From contig JALMGJ010000015.1 of NCBI GenBank assembly GCA_023362775.1, positions 11,977,501 through 12,041,500 on the forward strand: a DNA stretch of 64,000 bases. Direction: 5' to 3'. This DNA is from Charina bottae (lineage: Eukaryota > Chordata > Lepidosauria > Squamata > Charinaidae). A program made the translations under genes and the position numbers. The notes beneath the pieces were generated by a model that saw only the letters and a list, made by a program, of their open reading frames with translations, was not told the origin of the DNA and did no database searches. This document shows, piece after piece, positions 12,118 through 24,445 of this stretch; positions within the stretch are counted from its first letter, which is position 1; every line of letters begins with the position of its first letter.

Positions 12118-13590
12118 ATTTCAATTTATTCCCCGCCCATCTTCCTTGCAAGGGACTCTGGGCGGGTTACAACAATTGAAAGTTTAAAAACTATACAAAA
12201 ACAATATCTAAAAACAATATCTAAAATACATCCAATAATAATATTAATAAATTACATAAAATCCAAGATGGAATGGGGACCGTAGGATGGATCGTATTAC
12301 TACGGGGCCAGCCAACCCCAGGAGTCACTGCCGCCTCTGTCATCCCAGGCCCGGCGGCAGAGCCAGGTCTGAAGGGCCTTCCGAAAGGCCAGGAGTGAAG
12401 GGGCCAGTCTCACCTCCAGGGGCAAGATATTCCATAAGGCGGGCGCTATCGCAGAGAAGGCATGTCTCCTGGACCCCGTTAGATGGAATTCTCTTGTTGA
12501 GGGGGTCCGAAGCATGCCCTCTCTGCATGCACGGGTGGGGCGGGACGACGTTATCGGGACGACACGGTCCCTCAGGTACCCTGGCCCTATGCCATATAGG
12601 GCTTTAAAGGTAATCACCAACACCTTGAATTGGACCCGGAAGCAAACTGGTAGCCAATGCAGCTCGCGTAGCAGAGGTGTTACATGTGCCGATCTCATGG
12701 CACCCATAACTGCTCGCGCCGCGGCATTCTGCACCAGCTGAAGCTTCCGGATACTCTTCAGGGGTAGCCCCATGTAGAGCGCATTATAGTAATCTATACG
12801 GGAGATGACAAGGGCGTGAGTGACTGTTCGGAGGGCCTCCCGATCCAGGAAAGGGTGTAACTGGTACACCACACAAAGTTGTGCAAAGGCCCTCCTGGCA
12901 GTGACTGCCACCTGCTCTTTGAGCAGGAGTCGCGAGTCCAGGAGGACCCCCAGATTCCGCACTGGATCCGAGCGAGGTACTGCCACCCCACCCAGAACCA
13001 AAGATGACAACTTCCCGGATCTAGGGGGGCCATCAATCCACAGCCACTCTGTCTTACCAGGGTTCAGTTGAAGCCTGTTGTTCCCCATCCAGACCCCCAC
13101 AGCCTCCAGACACTGAGATAAGGCATCGACCGCATCACCTACTTCACCCAGGATGGAGATGTATAACTGGGTATCATCAGCATATTGGTGATACCTCATC
13201 CCGTGGTGATGGATGATCTCGCCCAGCAGCTTCATGTAGATGTTGAACAGGAGAGGAGAGAGAACCGACCCCTGCGGCACCCCACAAGTCAGGGGCCGCG
13301 GGTCAGCCCTCTCCTCCCCTATCAACACCGACTGGGAACGGCCCCGGAGGAAGGAGGCGAACCAGCGCAAAACTTCGCCGCCCACCCCCAACTCCCTGAG
13401 CCGTCCCAAAAGTATACCGTGGTCGACGGTATCGAAAGCCACTGAGAGATCTAAGAGAGCTAGGATGGACGCACTCCCTCCATCCCGCTCTTGCCAGAGA
13501 TCATCGATAAGTGCGACCAATGCAGTCTCCATCCCATATCCCAGCCTGAAACCTGACTGGAAGGGGTCTAGTATGTTGTGTGAATCCAAT
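12118..13590 (-). mobile_element. L2/CR1-group LINE, 5'-truncated, with a long open reverse-transcriptase frame
   Basis: Minus-strand frame from 13589 to 12300 (429 codons) without a stop. In order: LDPFQSGFR, LDLSVAFDTVDHGILL, CGVPQGSVLSPLLFNIYM, the catalytic HQYADDTQLYIS, LNPGKTEWLW, then the C-terminal region RIDYYNALYMGLPLKS to PALWNILP. These are the ordered motifs of a non-LTR reverse transcriptase of the L2/CR1 group (Jockey superfamily). The endonuclease and the N-terminal part of the RT are missing, so it is a dead-on-arrival 5' truncation. The 3' UTR and tail occupy 12118-12290. The uninterrupted frame suggests a fairly recent insertion. Confidence 0.88.
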
Positions 13591-13990
13591 CAATTGTTGC
13601 TTTTTTAACATACCAACTGTTCTGAGTAAAAGATTCCTTGTAAAATCTTCCAAGCAGAGCTGAAGAACAGACCTCTTTATTTGGCCCCTTCATCATCTCT
13701 GATTTCAAGGCAGAACTTGCAATTGCAATTCCTTTGCTGAGAAGGAAACACCAATGTTGTGATAATATTAAGAGGAAGTTTGAGGCACTTAAGCCAGTAC
13801 AATGAAAACTGATGCCTGAATGAAAAGAAGGTAGCTGCTGGTTATTTCCTGCCACAGACCATCTGATCTTAGTCACAACTGCTTTTAGTTTGGTATGGAC
13901 CTCAAAATCCCTGGGATCTGGGCCCTAAGGATGTATGGTCCTTTCTGAAAGAGCTTATTATGATGGCATTGCAAAACTAGGTGATACTGC
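13591..13990. other. Short intergenic stretch, nothing recognised
   Basis: Unique-looking sequence between two mobile elements. Confidence 0.5.
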
Positions 13991-14410
13991 TTACATTCAT
14001 ATATATATACAATTCAAATTATACAATTCACCAAATTCAATTCACTGCGTGTGAAGGAAGGGGGGTGAGGGAACTGACTCTACTAGGCTCCGGACTACAA
14101 TTCCCAGGACGTCTTGAGCCGGCTGCTGACGTCCTGTAGCTGTCACATCCGGGTCCGTCGTCACCACTGCCATTCGAACTTCCTCCGATCCTCTCCTCCG
14201 GTGGAGCCGACTTCCCGACAGGATGCCAGCAAATTAGCCCACTTAAGGTGGTACCCATTTTATCTACTTGCTAGGCTTTCGAACTGCTGGGTTGACAGGA
14301 GCTAGGACTTAGCAACAAGAGCTCACCTCGCGCGGGGGGTTCGAACTGCCGACCTTCTGATCGGCAGCCTACAGCTTAGCTGTTTAACCTGCTGAGCCAT
14401 CCGCGTCCCT
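13991..14410 (-). mobile_element. Composite SINE (Sauria-type head, GC-rich body), copy without the L2 tail
   Basis: Minus strand begins GGGACGCGGATGGCTCAGC, with a tRNA-like head (box B CAGTTCGAACCCC), the Sauria-SINE phrase AGCAGTTCGAAAGC and AAGTAGATAAA, then a GC-rich body with GACGTCAGCAGCCGGCTCA and GGAATTGTAGTCC. It ends in an AT-rich stretch. It is homologous along its body to 36589-37090 but stops before that copy's GCCGCCTAGAGTC tail. Confidence 0.7.
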
Positions 14411-14872
14411 ATATGGCAGCAGACTATTCAGAATACCCCCTGGAATCAGGTTACATGGCCTCTTGGAACTCTAACTCTTTTCTTGAATCCTTTTTTTCCT
14501 GTGAAAATGAAATTGAATCTTTGTGTCAGCAACTACAAAGCATCTTTCAGACATAGGAAAGAATGCAGAGTTGGGGAGAGAGAAATCATAACCTCAGCAA
14601 AGAGTAATGTTCTGTCAAAATCTGCCATTTTTTTTCCAAAAGCATTCTTCTCCTTGAATTTGGTTTTTCAGCTTTATTCCCAAGGTGCTTGAGAATTCGT
14701 TTAACATTCTCTTTGGTGTTTTTCAGTTTACTTGATAGATGAAGGTGGTCATTTTGATTTTTTCGGTTACACATCTTTCCATCAAAATGAGGCTCTCCTG
14801 ACACCCACAGTTCCCATTCTGAAAAACCCCTCTTCTCCTGAGATTTCATTGAAACCTATGCAATGCCTTGTT

Positions 14873-15104
14873 TTTGGTTTTAATCCGTTCAATCATGTCC
14901 GATTCTTGGAGACCGCCTAGACAAATCCCTGCAGTTTTCTTGGCAAGATTTTCAGAAGTGGTTTGCTACTGCCTCCTTCCTAGGGCTGAGAGAAAGTGAC
15001 TGGCCCAAGGTCACCCAGCTGGCTTTGTGCCTAAGGCAGGACTAGAACTCATGGTCTCCCAGTGTCTAGCCGGGTGCCTTAACCACTACACCAAACTGGC
15101 TCTC
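14873..15104 (-). mobile_element. MIR-like SINE with Bov-B-type tail
   Basis: Exact 12-bp target duplication caatgccttgtt (14861-14872 and 15105-15116). The minus strand has the tRNA-like head GTGTAGTGGTTAAGGCACC, core GACCTTGGGCCAGTCAC, then CCTAGGAAGGAGGCAGTAG and a tail CCAAGAATCGGACATGA. This second tail type differs from the L2-type tail of the copy at 11802-12076. Confidence 0.82.
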
Positions 15105-15116
15105 CAATGCCTTGTT

Positions 15117-17557
15117 GGAGAGAGGCTAATGTCAGGATGTAGAATAATTTCAGAACCTTTGTGTGGGGGAAAAAGTGCCATTCCCACTGCCTAGAGTTGT
15201 AGGAGGAGAAAATACTGATTCTTCCTTCTTGAAACACCCAAGAATCTTTGCCAGCGCTGTTGCAGAGGGCTGATCCTGATAGTGTGTCTGTGTGTGCATG
15301 TTTATGTGCAGGACTGCTGCAAGAAGAAGAAGGAATTATTTTCAGGGATGCTTTCCCTTGTACAAGACCCTTCTGTGAACAGAGAAGTACAAAGTGATCC
15401 AACTCTGCAAATGTGCAGCTCTTTGTTAAGCAAAACAAAGACATAAGTAATGTGCAATGGTTCCTTAATAAGAAGATTTGCAATGGTTCAATTATGAACA
15501 TAAGATCAGCATCATTCTTAACAAATAAGTGATATCCATTCATCTATGTACCTATTACCAGATTCCTATAGTTACATAATAGCAAAGGATATGTGTAGCT
15601 CTTCAAAATGGGGTTCACCCTTACTCAGTGTCGTGTGTGTGTGTGTATGTCTATGTTTGGAAGCATCTCTCACACCAAATAGGATTTTTCTATTTACAGT
15701 AAGTCTATTCTTTAGTGAATTCATATTATCTAAATCATCTAGATAATCTAAAGCAAATTCAGCACATTCTCTTCAGTGTTCACAAGAATAGTGACTCACA
15801 CAGAAAAGGAAGGATGGGTAGAATGAAAGCATCCCCACATTTCAAATTCTGAGTCAAATGAGATTCAAACCACTCCCTTCCATCTTTTTACTCCATGCTC
15901 AAAGCTGCCAAGAAGAGGTTGCAGACTGTCAATGGTTTGGAGTGGATTTTACGGAGAGAAGCCAAACAACGTGAGAAACAGCAACATCTGAAGAGCATTC
16001 AGCATTCGTTCAATCAAGGCACAGGGCAAACTACTACTTTTGTATCTTGGCTGGTCCTGATATGAAGTAATTGAGGCACTGTGACTTTGGGGGAAAGCTG
16101 TTGTGTAGTTGATTAACTCCAATTAAAATACACACCCACATTACATTTTAATTCCAATTAGTTCGTTCTTCCCACAGAATCCATTCAGCTCTGTTTTATT
16201 GCCTTTAATATCACCACATAACTGGCAGGGAGAGGGGGAGAAAGCCGAAAGCTTTCAAATAAAAAGTAAAATAAACACAAATAAATACAAAACAATAAAA
16301 TGATTAATAAATACAAGTCTGCCAGAATCAATCTAAATAGAAAATACCACATTACTAATTTCCAAGTTAAGATTTTGTAAGCAACTAGCAATCAAATTAA
16401 TGTTGAAGCACAGTAAGAGAAAATTATGGACAAACTGATCCATATGGCCTTTTATCATGCTTTAGTTATTTTGAGTTCCTTGATAATAATATCACACTGA
16501 ATCAAAGAATCAGTCTACTAATTTAGATATATAATATATAATTATATATTATATTATATTTATTTATTTATTTTCTATCCCACCTTTATTATTTTTATAA
16601 ATTTACAAAAATATTTATATCCCATGGCAAAGACTGTTCAAATCTAAGATGCATCTTAGTATTCTCAAGGAAGACCTTGTAAATAGAAGGATCTTGACTT
16701 TAAAACATTCATCCTGGTTCTTCTTTAAAACGTATTTTATATTTCTATGTAAAATTTTTGTCCACTTCCAGAGTTGGGGATCCTTATTAGATGGCAATGA
16801 ATCAGTGTTTTTAATTAGCATTTCCTCTGGTGAACTAAACCCACTGAGATTACTACACTTAGTAAAATTTAATTAACTTGACAAAAGAGCCTAATTGTTT
16901 TCTTGCCACTGGTCCTTTAGAGAAACCAAAAATAATACTCACTCAATTAGGCAGTTATAACTTCTTTTCCATTCTTTTAGTTGCCCTACATTTTTTAAAA
17001 AAGGACAAATGTAACATTCTATTTCTACAAAAAGTGCCCTGCTTTTGATGTCTCCATGTTAGGGCTATCTCAGTCCAACGCCAAACAGTAGGAACAAAAG
17101 CAGATTTTTAAGAGAGCACCTTCTTAAGAAATAATGTGGTATGTCTCTGATTGGTATCTGAAAATTGAGTATGAACTTATTTATATATTTGTTTGTTTTG
17201 CAGGTCCATAGATTAATTAACAGTAAATGCTCTATAATCAGTAATAATGATACCATACTGGGAGAAATGAAAGATTACTTCTAGAACTAGCCTAAAGCAG
17301 TGTTTAGTCTGTAATTTTAAAGAGAGGATATCAATAATTACAAAACCCACCATTTGAACTTACTCTGAATTTAGGGAATTCAGAATAGTCTATATCTCAA
17401 CTATTTAATTTTTAATGAATTCAGTAAGAAATCTATAGCATCAGACTTTTGCATTATTTTGTGAATATTATTGCATGCAACTTTTGCAAACATATGATTC
17501 AGGATCCATTCTTCCCATGTATAGGTATTTTTTGCTATGCAACCATTAATTAACCAT
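15117..17557. other. Intergenic, with one short SINE tail and one possible conserved block
   Basis: 16550-16610 is a minus-strand tail of the MIR-like SINE (ATAATAAAGGTGGGATAGAA). 16020-16180 is repeat-free and rich in homeodomain-type cores (TTAATT, CAATTA), so it may be a conserved element. The rest is AT-rich with no coding signal. The 154-codon minus-strand frame at 15079-15543 overlaps the SINE end and has no family match that I recognise. Confidence 0.45.
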
Positions 17558-17659
17558 TGATTTTATTGTAAACCGCCCAGAGTCCCCCGTTTGGGGGAGG
17601 TGGTCAGTGATAGAAATTTAAATAAATAAATAAATAGATAGATAGATAGATAGATAGAT

Positions 17660-17696
<37 letters not shown>
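17558..17696 (+). repeat. L2-type LINE tail followed by (AAAT)(GATA)(GTAA) microsatellites
   Basis: 17567-17612 reads ATTGTAAACCGCCCAGAGTC and then the GGGGGAGGTGG hairpin half, as in the tail at 1072-1112. It runs straight into AAAT, then GATA, then GTAA tetramers to 17696. This is a LINE 3' end that seeded a microsatellite. Confidence 0.8.
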
Positions 17697-18320
17697 TGTA
17701 AAAGAAAATCAAAATATGCAGTCTGTCCCAAATAAAATACGTATGTTCTTGGGAGCCATGGGAGAAAATAGGAAATGCCAACAAATGGACAAATCATCTA
17801 TTGCTATAAAGAAGCACAATTGGGAGAACACACAAAGAGTATTTCAGTGACAAAATTGCAGTTCATCGAGGACTTGCATGCTGTGATGTATAGTTTAATT
17901 TATAATGTGCATCAGGCATGTAAGGAAGTCAGCTTTGACATGCAGATAGCCTTCTCTAGATCAGGGTGACTATAAGTAATACTGAAAGAAACGAAATACT
18001 CACATACATACTACGTGAGAGTTATTCAGGTGCATGAAAGTAGGTACTTGATTTGGATTAGAAGCTTCTAGAGTGTGCATTTCCCATATAGGAAATAAAT
18101 GTGCCTTTCAGAAAGTTACAGGGATCAATACCTTAAAGGTCAGAGAAAAGGCTGATGTGCTCAAATTTTGGTACATTGTCTGTCTCCATCTAATGAAAAG
18201 TGATTGGGGTCATTTGTCACATGAATTGAGATGATAATTGTGGTCTCTGAATACAGAGTATAATCAAGATTACAGAATGTAATATTCTCTGTGCATGTGT
18301 GTGTATGTGTGTTAGTGTGT

Positions 18321-18324
<4 letters not shown>
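17697..18324. other. Intergenic, nothing recognised
   Basis: AT-rich; no repeat or gene seen. Confidence 0.5.

Positions 18325-18401
<77 letters not shown>
18325..18401. repeat. (TC)n microsatellite
   Basis: About 38 perfect TC units. Confidence 0.97.
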
Positions 18402-18406
<5 letters not shown>

Positions 18407-20695
18407 GTAGAAATTCAAAGATGGTCTTGCCTTCAGTGGTGATCTAAGAGAAGTGCCCGTTTGAAGCAACTCCATGAAGCAAGTGTTTAAACTGTTGCTC
18501 TGCTTCTAATCAGCTTTGCTTGACAACAGAAAATTCTGCTCATGCCCAGCACATTTGCAGCATCTGATAACAGTGAGGTAGATTAGTTGTCTGTGCAGAG
18601 GCAGTTGGATTGCCTCTGATCCACAGAAGACAAGACAGAATTATTAACCAAAGACTGTTTTTGGCTTATTATGTGACTTGTTAGGGGAAGAACTAACAGG
18701 GACTCTGTTTAGATTTTATTCAATGTTTCTCTCCAGCATTATCCTTAAAAATAATCTGAAAGTTGTATGACTACAAACATGGGCATATTCCTAGTTTGTT
18801 TAATCATATTTTAAGACAAGAAGAATCAATCAGGCAGACTTGGCAAGCAAGTATTATTATTATTTGATTACAATAAACCAGTTTTTTAGAGGATGGGACC
18901 TAGGTTATCAGATAAAATGTAAGTCATGGGGGAAATACAGAAGAAGTAAAGTAAGATAGGAAATGTATTAGACAAGTGAGAAATTATAAAGTAGATAATA
19001 AGATAGAGAGAAGACCAAGATAAATATATTCCTAGCGTAAAAACTAGATATTGGTAAATGCTAAAACACTGAGACTAGAGTTAACCCAAGAAGGAGAAAG
19101 TGAAAGGAGTTACCCAGAATGAGAGAATGGAACAGCAAAGTATCATTAACACACATTAAATCTCTGGGTAAAGAATTGCTTCTTCTGACATAGGCCAGAT
19201 TGCAAAGCTGAAAATGCCAACTGCACCTCCAGAGAAAGGGGGATCCATAGCAAAAGTGCCACAACTAAGAAGACTCTGGTTTAAGTAACTGCCCCTCACC
19301 CAGCATTGTCCATTAACAAAACATTTGGAGATAGTCCTTTACACTGACCTCAAAACCAGAGTTGGCTCTACATCCCACAATAGTATGACATTTTTTAGCA
19401 GTGGGAATACTAATGATGTGACAAAATTTACATTGCAGTTTCTTACACATTTTATTCCCCTGTAAAAAAGGTTTCTGACTGCCTGTCTTATTCTCAAGTT
19501 CTTGAGACTCCCTCCCTCCCTCCCTCCCTTCCAGTAGTGTTTGGTGCTGATTTTATTGTTGTAAGTGCAAAGGGGGTCTGGCTGATGCTGTTTTCTGTGC
19601 TACAACTTCCCAGTCCACCTCTATATACTAGCTGCATGGGGAGAAAACTGGGAGAGGATACCTTGTTCTCCTATTAGTGGACTTTCTCAATGTCTCTGGT
19701 GGGCCACCATGTGAGACAGAATGCTGGCTACATGGCCTAGCCTGATCCACCAGGGCTATTTTCATGTTCTCATTCTTATAATAAACACAAAACAAACTCA
19801 GTGCAATGCCTACCCTTACAATTTGACATCAAGATGGGAAGCCTGCAGATCACTGAAAATATGACTGTATATCATGGAATTAAAAACAAAAGATGCATTT
19901 TATATTTTTAGAGTGAGATATGTCTTGAAATAGTTATGATAATACTAATATGCTTGAATAAAATGGAAATAGGTTTGTTTGTTTGTTTATTGGTTTTTTG
20001 TGAATGGAGAACATTGATTTAAACACAATTTAATATAGCAGATTTTTCTCACATCTCTTTTCAGTCAGAGTCATGTTTCATCTTGTAGCATAGCTCTAAA
20101 TTCTAGCTGTAAAAATGAATCAATAGTAGTGTGCACTTACAGTACTTCACTCTCCATCCATTGCCCTCCAGCCCTCCAATTTAGCCTTTTTAACCTTTTA
20201 AGCTGTCAGAAGCATCAGGCAATGTAGCATTTTCCTTAAAAGTAATTAATTTGGTCTAGAGAGATTTATGCAGCATTACATTTTCTGACAAGGCATCCAT
20301 TTTTCTTTTGTTTTTTAAATGAATAGCCTTAGGTCAGCTATCCCCCAGCATGGCACCCTCAAACATGTTGCAGTTATCATTCCCAGCTGTCCTATACCTT
20401 TGACCAAAGAACAGCACAGTCCTTCTATCTGGGATGGTCATCTTCTTCCTCCAAGCATGCAGCTTCAGGAGGGATACGCATGGAGTGGTGAAAGTGGAGA
20501 GGGAGGAAGGGGATACCTCGGCAGCCAGATAAGTCAACCCTGGTGATCAATGGGGTGACATGTCACAGTGAGGTCACCCTCACATCTGTCATCCTTCCTA
20601 GAATCCCTATCTAGAACAGTGGGAACAAATTATAAATACCTTCTTCCTGATGCACTAAATATTTTATGTTCAGGGATTTAATAACAATTCTTGAC
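18402..20695. other. Intergenic, nothing certain
   Basis: A short CCCT run lies at 19508-19530. 20336-20400 (CAGCATGGCACCCTCAAACA and onward) may be a worn fragment of a dispersed reptile repeat. No coding signal. Confidence 0.4.
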
Positions 20696-20876
20696 TTTTT
20701 TATTTTTATCTGCTCAGTTGTGTCCGATTCTTGGAGACTGCCTGGACAAGTCCCTGCAGTTTTCTTAGCAAAGTTTTTAAGAAGTGGTTTGCCATTGCCT
20801 CCTTCCTAGGGCTGAGGGAGAGGGACTGGCTCAAGTCACCCAGCTGGCTTTGTGCCTAAGGTGGGACTAGACCTGT
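20696..20876 (-). mobile_element. MIR-like SINE, Bov-B-type tail, head truncated
   Basis: The minus strand has GACTTGAGCCAGTCCCTCT, CCTAGGAAGGAGGCAATGGC, AAAACTGCAGGGACTTGTC and CCAAGAATCGGACACAACTG. The promoter-bearing head is mostly missing beyond 20876. Confidence 0.7.
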
Positions 20877-21880
20877 GTTTAGTTTTAAATAATGGATATT
20901 GACATATTTTGGATGAGCTGGCTAATTGGTCTAGCATATGCTTTAATTTCCCATAATACCACTGAGTGATGCATTATGTAAAGCTTGATCAAGAAACCTC
21001 CTTTTTTAAGGCTGTGCTGCTGTGATTAACTGAGATTAATGGGTTCTGGGTGTCTCTTTGAATGATTACTTGAGGATGTGTATGTTTTGGTGATCCCATT
21101 GAGCTGATGGACTGACATGTAGATGTATATTAAGTCAGAGAGAAAGAGAGAGAAAATGCCAAACATGGCATGTTAATGCAGTATTTAAAATACTGCATTC
21201 GTGTGGAATTTATGGCTTTCTCATTCCCTTCCAAAATCTCCTCCTTCTCCATCCCAAAATGAACAGTTTCAGCAGAACACATCCTCTCCAGCAGCCAACA
21301 CCCAGATAAGCAGGGATTAATACCAGGTGAAGAATCAAGCAGAAAACAATACCCAAATCAAGGAACTACCAAGGAAAAAACCACAACCCCACCAACACTG
21401 GCAGGGCAAGCAACTGTATATAAACAGGGAACAAACCCACACTCACTCGCTGTCATGATGTCATCCATGCCATCCTGCCATGGCACCAAGCCGTGAAACC
21501 TCTCGGTTGGGGGGTGCCTGGCAGTAAAATTGCCAGACAGGTAAAGAAGAAGCCTAGTGTATTTGGAGAACTGCAAATATGTAAATCAAAGTAACAAGAT
21601 GAACGATTCAGCACCTAGGACAGATCAAAGGGCGAATCACCGCATCAGTGGATTCAAACAGGAATGGCAGGAATCTGAGGGACAAGAAAGGAATGCGCTC
21701 GAACGGCAGATCCCAAAAAAAAAAGGGGGGGGACTTGGTGACTATTAATTTGTTGGGTACGGGAACTTACTTCACTCGAATCTTTAATGTGTAATGGATC
21801 ACTGGCTGTAATAAAGATCCTTCCATATCCTAAGTGGCTTGTGTCGAGAACTCTGATTTACTAGCCAATGGATTGTGTAC
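20877..21880. other. Intergenic, nothing certain
   Basis: 21240-21730 is more GC-rich than its surroundings and ends in A10 followed by G8 (about 21715-21731). It may be part of a dispersed element that I cannot name. Confidence 0.4.
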
Positions 21881-21881
21881 A

Positions 21882-21972
21882 TCAACTCGCACTGATGATG
21901 TTACCTAGTTGGGTAATGAAATGTCTGCAAGCAAACAACCTAGTCCTTGGTGCTCTCTGAGCTAGGTTGTTT
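21882..21972 (+). mobile_element. Penelope-like terminal fragment with a near-intact hammerhead core
   Basis: CTGATGA at 21892-21898, stem II GTTACC (21900-21905) pairing with GGTAAT (21912-21917), GAAA at 21918-21921, cleavage-type triplet GTC at 21923-21925, and stem I GCA (21889-21891) with TGC (21926-21928). All conserved hammerhead boxes are present. It is followed by AAACAACCTA and then an inverted piece, GTCCTTGGTGCTCTCTGAGC, TAGGTTGTTT, the same terminal sequence that forms the palindrome at 61408-61487. Confidence 0.72.
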
Positions 21973-23022
21973 ATGGAAAAAGGTATAAACAACAGTTGGA
22001 TGCAGATAGTCTACCTTACTATAATGTGGTTTAGTTGGCTTTGCTAAACACGTTAAATGAATCCAGTTGATTCCTAGCAGTGCTAATCTTGGTAGTATGT
22101 AGGACAAAAAAAGGCTTGCATTGTATCCGCTCTCTTCTTCAAGCTGACCAAATGTCTCCAATGGATATTTCTCAATTAGTATTGAGACTGTTATTCCTAC
22201 CCTTCTGTTCCCAGATTTTATCACTGACGAAAAGGGTTTACCAACAAAGGACAAAATGTTTTGTTATAACCCAAGATGAATTCAATCTTTGGGTACAATT
22301 TTTATTCCCTTCCATTTCCTCACCCCATGCTACTAATTAACAGAGCTGTTCCAATTTTATTCCAAATGATAAACTCTCAAAGAAATCTAGCAACATAGTT
22401 TTTAACCACTTCTTCTTCCTGAAGCCTGTAAAGGCAGATTTCTCTATGAAGACAGCCTAGATGTTAATCCCCCATGGCACCAATTTCTTTCCACTCTAAT
22501 GGTGTTCCATAATGTTTTTTGCCAATCATAAGCATTTTCTTAAAAGCCTGGAAATGCAAATTAATAGTTGCTAGTAAACCCAAACTGATGGAGGAGAAAA
22601 GCAGATGCCATATTAAAAAGGGGAATGTTACTGCACTAAAATGTAGTAATGCAATCATGGAACAGAGAGATGCTGAATGAAGGTAATTGGTGAAGATGTT
22701 TTTCAAAATTTGCATGTTCTATGGAGAATTTGTTAGTACTTCTCTCTAATCAATAAAAATAAATTCTGTTACGGTTCTTACAGTCAAACTAGATAATATA
22801 ATTTGAAAGGATCTAGAATAAGAGCAATGGTAAAGGGAGGGGGTGCATGGAATCGAAGCACAGATTGTTCCTAAAACTTATCCAACGGATTTGTATATAA
22901 ATCTTGGACTAATAGTAATCCATACTCTTAACAAAACACCCCAGAATAAATGTCTACTATCCCCAGCAATGAGTAAAGTCTGGTACACTCCAACCATACA
23001 CACACTCTGGAAGAAGGTAGAC
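21973..23022. other. Intergenic, nothing recognised
   Basis: AT-rich with short chance frames on both strands. Confidence 0.5.
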
Positions 23023-23120
23023 AATTAATTAATTAATTAATTAATTAATTAATTAATTAATTAATACAAATTTATAAGGCCACCTAACTCACGGTGACTC
23101 CAGGCAGCTTACAGAAAGAG
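23023..23120 (-). repeat. (TTAA)n and an L2-type LINE tail remnant
   Basis: About ten AATT/TTAA units (23023-23065) next to ATTTATAAGGCCACC and GTGACTCCAGGCAGCTTACA. The latter is the reverse complement of a worn L2-type 3' end. Confidence 0.6.
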
Positions 23121-24125
23121 CTCCTCTTCTTTTGCTAGGAAGTTCTCACTTTTGCTGAGGACATCCATCTGCAGAAATCTACCACAGCAGAATTCCAATG
23201 TGGTATAACAGTAACTTTAGGCCAATCACACTCCAGGGCCCAGCTTACATTCCAGGGTTGGGGGAAGTTGAAATAAGGTGAAGGTGGAAAAAAAAAGTTC
23301 ACTGAAGGGAATGTAATCTGAATCTAGAGATGCAGAGGAGAAGCTGGGAAAGTGATAGTTGTGCGTGTACATATATATGTAGTATGTATGTCAGTTGCTT
23401 TCCAATGATACAGAATAGCTGAAAGAAAAGGAATCACTGAGCTATATTATGATAGGGAAAGCAAAATTCCTGACCACAAATAAACTATAGTTTCTATCTT
23501 ATTTGTGCAAGGAAGAGAGCTATGAAAGGGCTACATGATTTTTAATATAAAAATGGGAGCTGGCTATCCAGTCTGATGACTGTATTAGCTTGTGTGTTAT
23601 AGCCTACAATAGATTGGCTGGATGAAGGCCTGATATTTCTCTCTCCTTTCTCTTTTTATCCCATCCTCACAAGAACCCATACACCTCCCCATCTGATAGT
23701 GCTGGGTGTAGAAATGTTCCTGCATTTCCTCCCCCCCACCTCCAATTCACAATTAAGATTATGAATGCAAATTCCTTTTCAAAGTCCTTCCAAAACTAAA
23801 GAGAATCTTGGAGAAATTTCTTGAAACAGTGGGTAAGGTATGCCACATATCTAGTGGTGAGACAACCAAGGGTTATATATTAGGCCTGTGCAAAGTCACT
23901 TAGATTCACTTTGATGATGTCATCCCCACCAGGTAGACCACACCAGGAAATCAACTCCACAGGAAGACTAAAACTACTTTTATTGAGGTTGGCTTGCAAG
24001 TCTGATTGCACTATACCTCCCCCCCCACACACACATCTTTCTTATACTCCAGTGAATGAGGGAAATGTTTGCCTGAATCACTTCTGAATATTGTCTTTTT
24101 TCTCAGAGCTCAAGAACTGTTTTGA
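23121..24125. other. Intergenic, nothing recognised
   Basis: AT-rich with short C runs at 23731-23740 and 24019-24025. Confidence 0.5.
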
Positions 24126-24127
24126 GA

Positions 24128-24445
24128 CTTAGTTTGGTGTAGTGATTAAGACATCAGTCTAGAGACCATGGGTTCTAGTCCCACCTTAAGCATGAAAGCC
24201 AGCTGGGTGAACTTGGGCCAGTCACTCTCTCTCAGCCCTAGGAAGGAACCAATGGCAAACCAGGAGTCTGAGAGTTCCAGTCCCGCCTTAGGCATGAAAG
24301 CTGGCTGGGTGACCTTGGGCCAGTCACACACACTCAGCCTGAAGAAGCAGGCAATGGCAAACTATTTCTGAAAAACCTTGCCAAGAAAACTGCAGGAATT
24401 TGTCAAGACAGTCACCAGGAGTCAACACTGATTCAAAGGCACAAA
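24128..24445 (+). mobile_element. MIR-like SINE with duplicated core, Bov-B-type tail
   Basis: Head GTGTAGTGATTAAGACATC, box B-like GGGTTCTAGTCC, core GAACTTGGGCCAGTCACTCT, CCTAGGAAGGAACCAATGGC. A second box B-like GAGTTCCAGTCC and core GACCTTGGGCCAGTCACAC then follow, with the full tail to CAGTCACCAGGAGTCAACAC. So it is a partial dimer or one copy inserted in another. Confidence 0.8.

Noticed and set aside
12287..13608. Several plus-strand open frames up to 122 codons
   Set aside because: Antisense shadows of the GC-rich LINE reverse-transcriptase frame on the minus strand.
15079..15543. 154-codon minus-strand open frame
   Set aside because: Its end lies at the edge of a SINE, it has no domain, and no conserved motif; a chance frame.
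18161..18475. 104-codon minus-strand frame with a long RE repeat
   Set aside because: Translation of the TC microsatellite.
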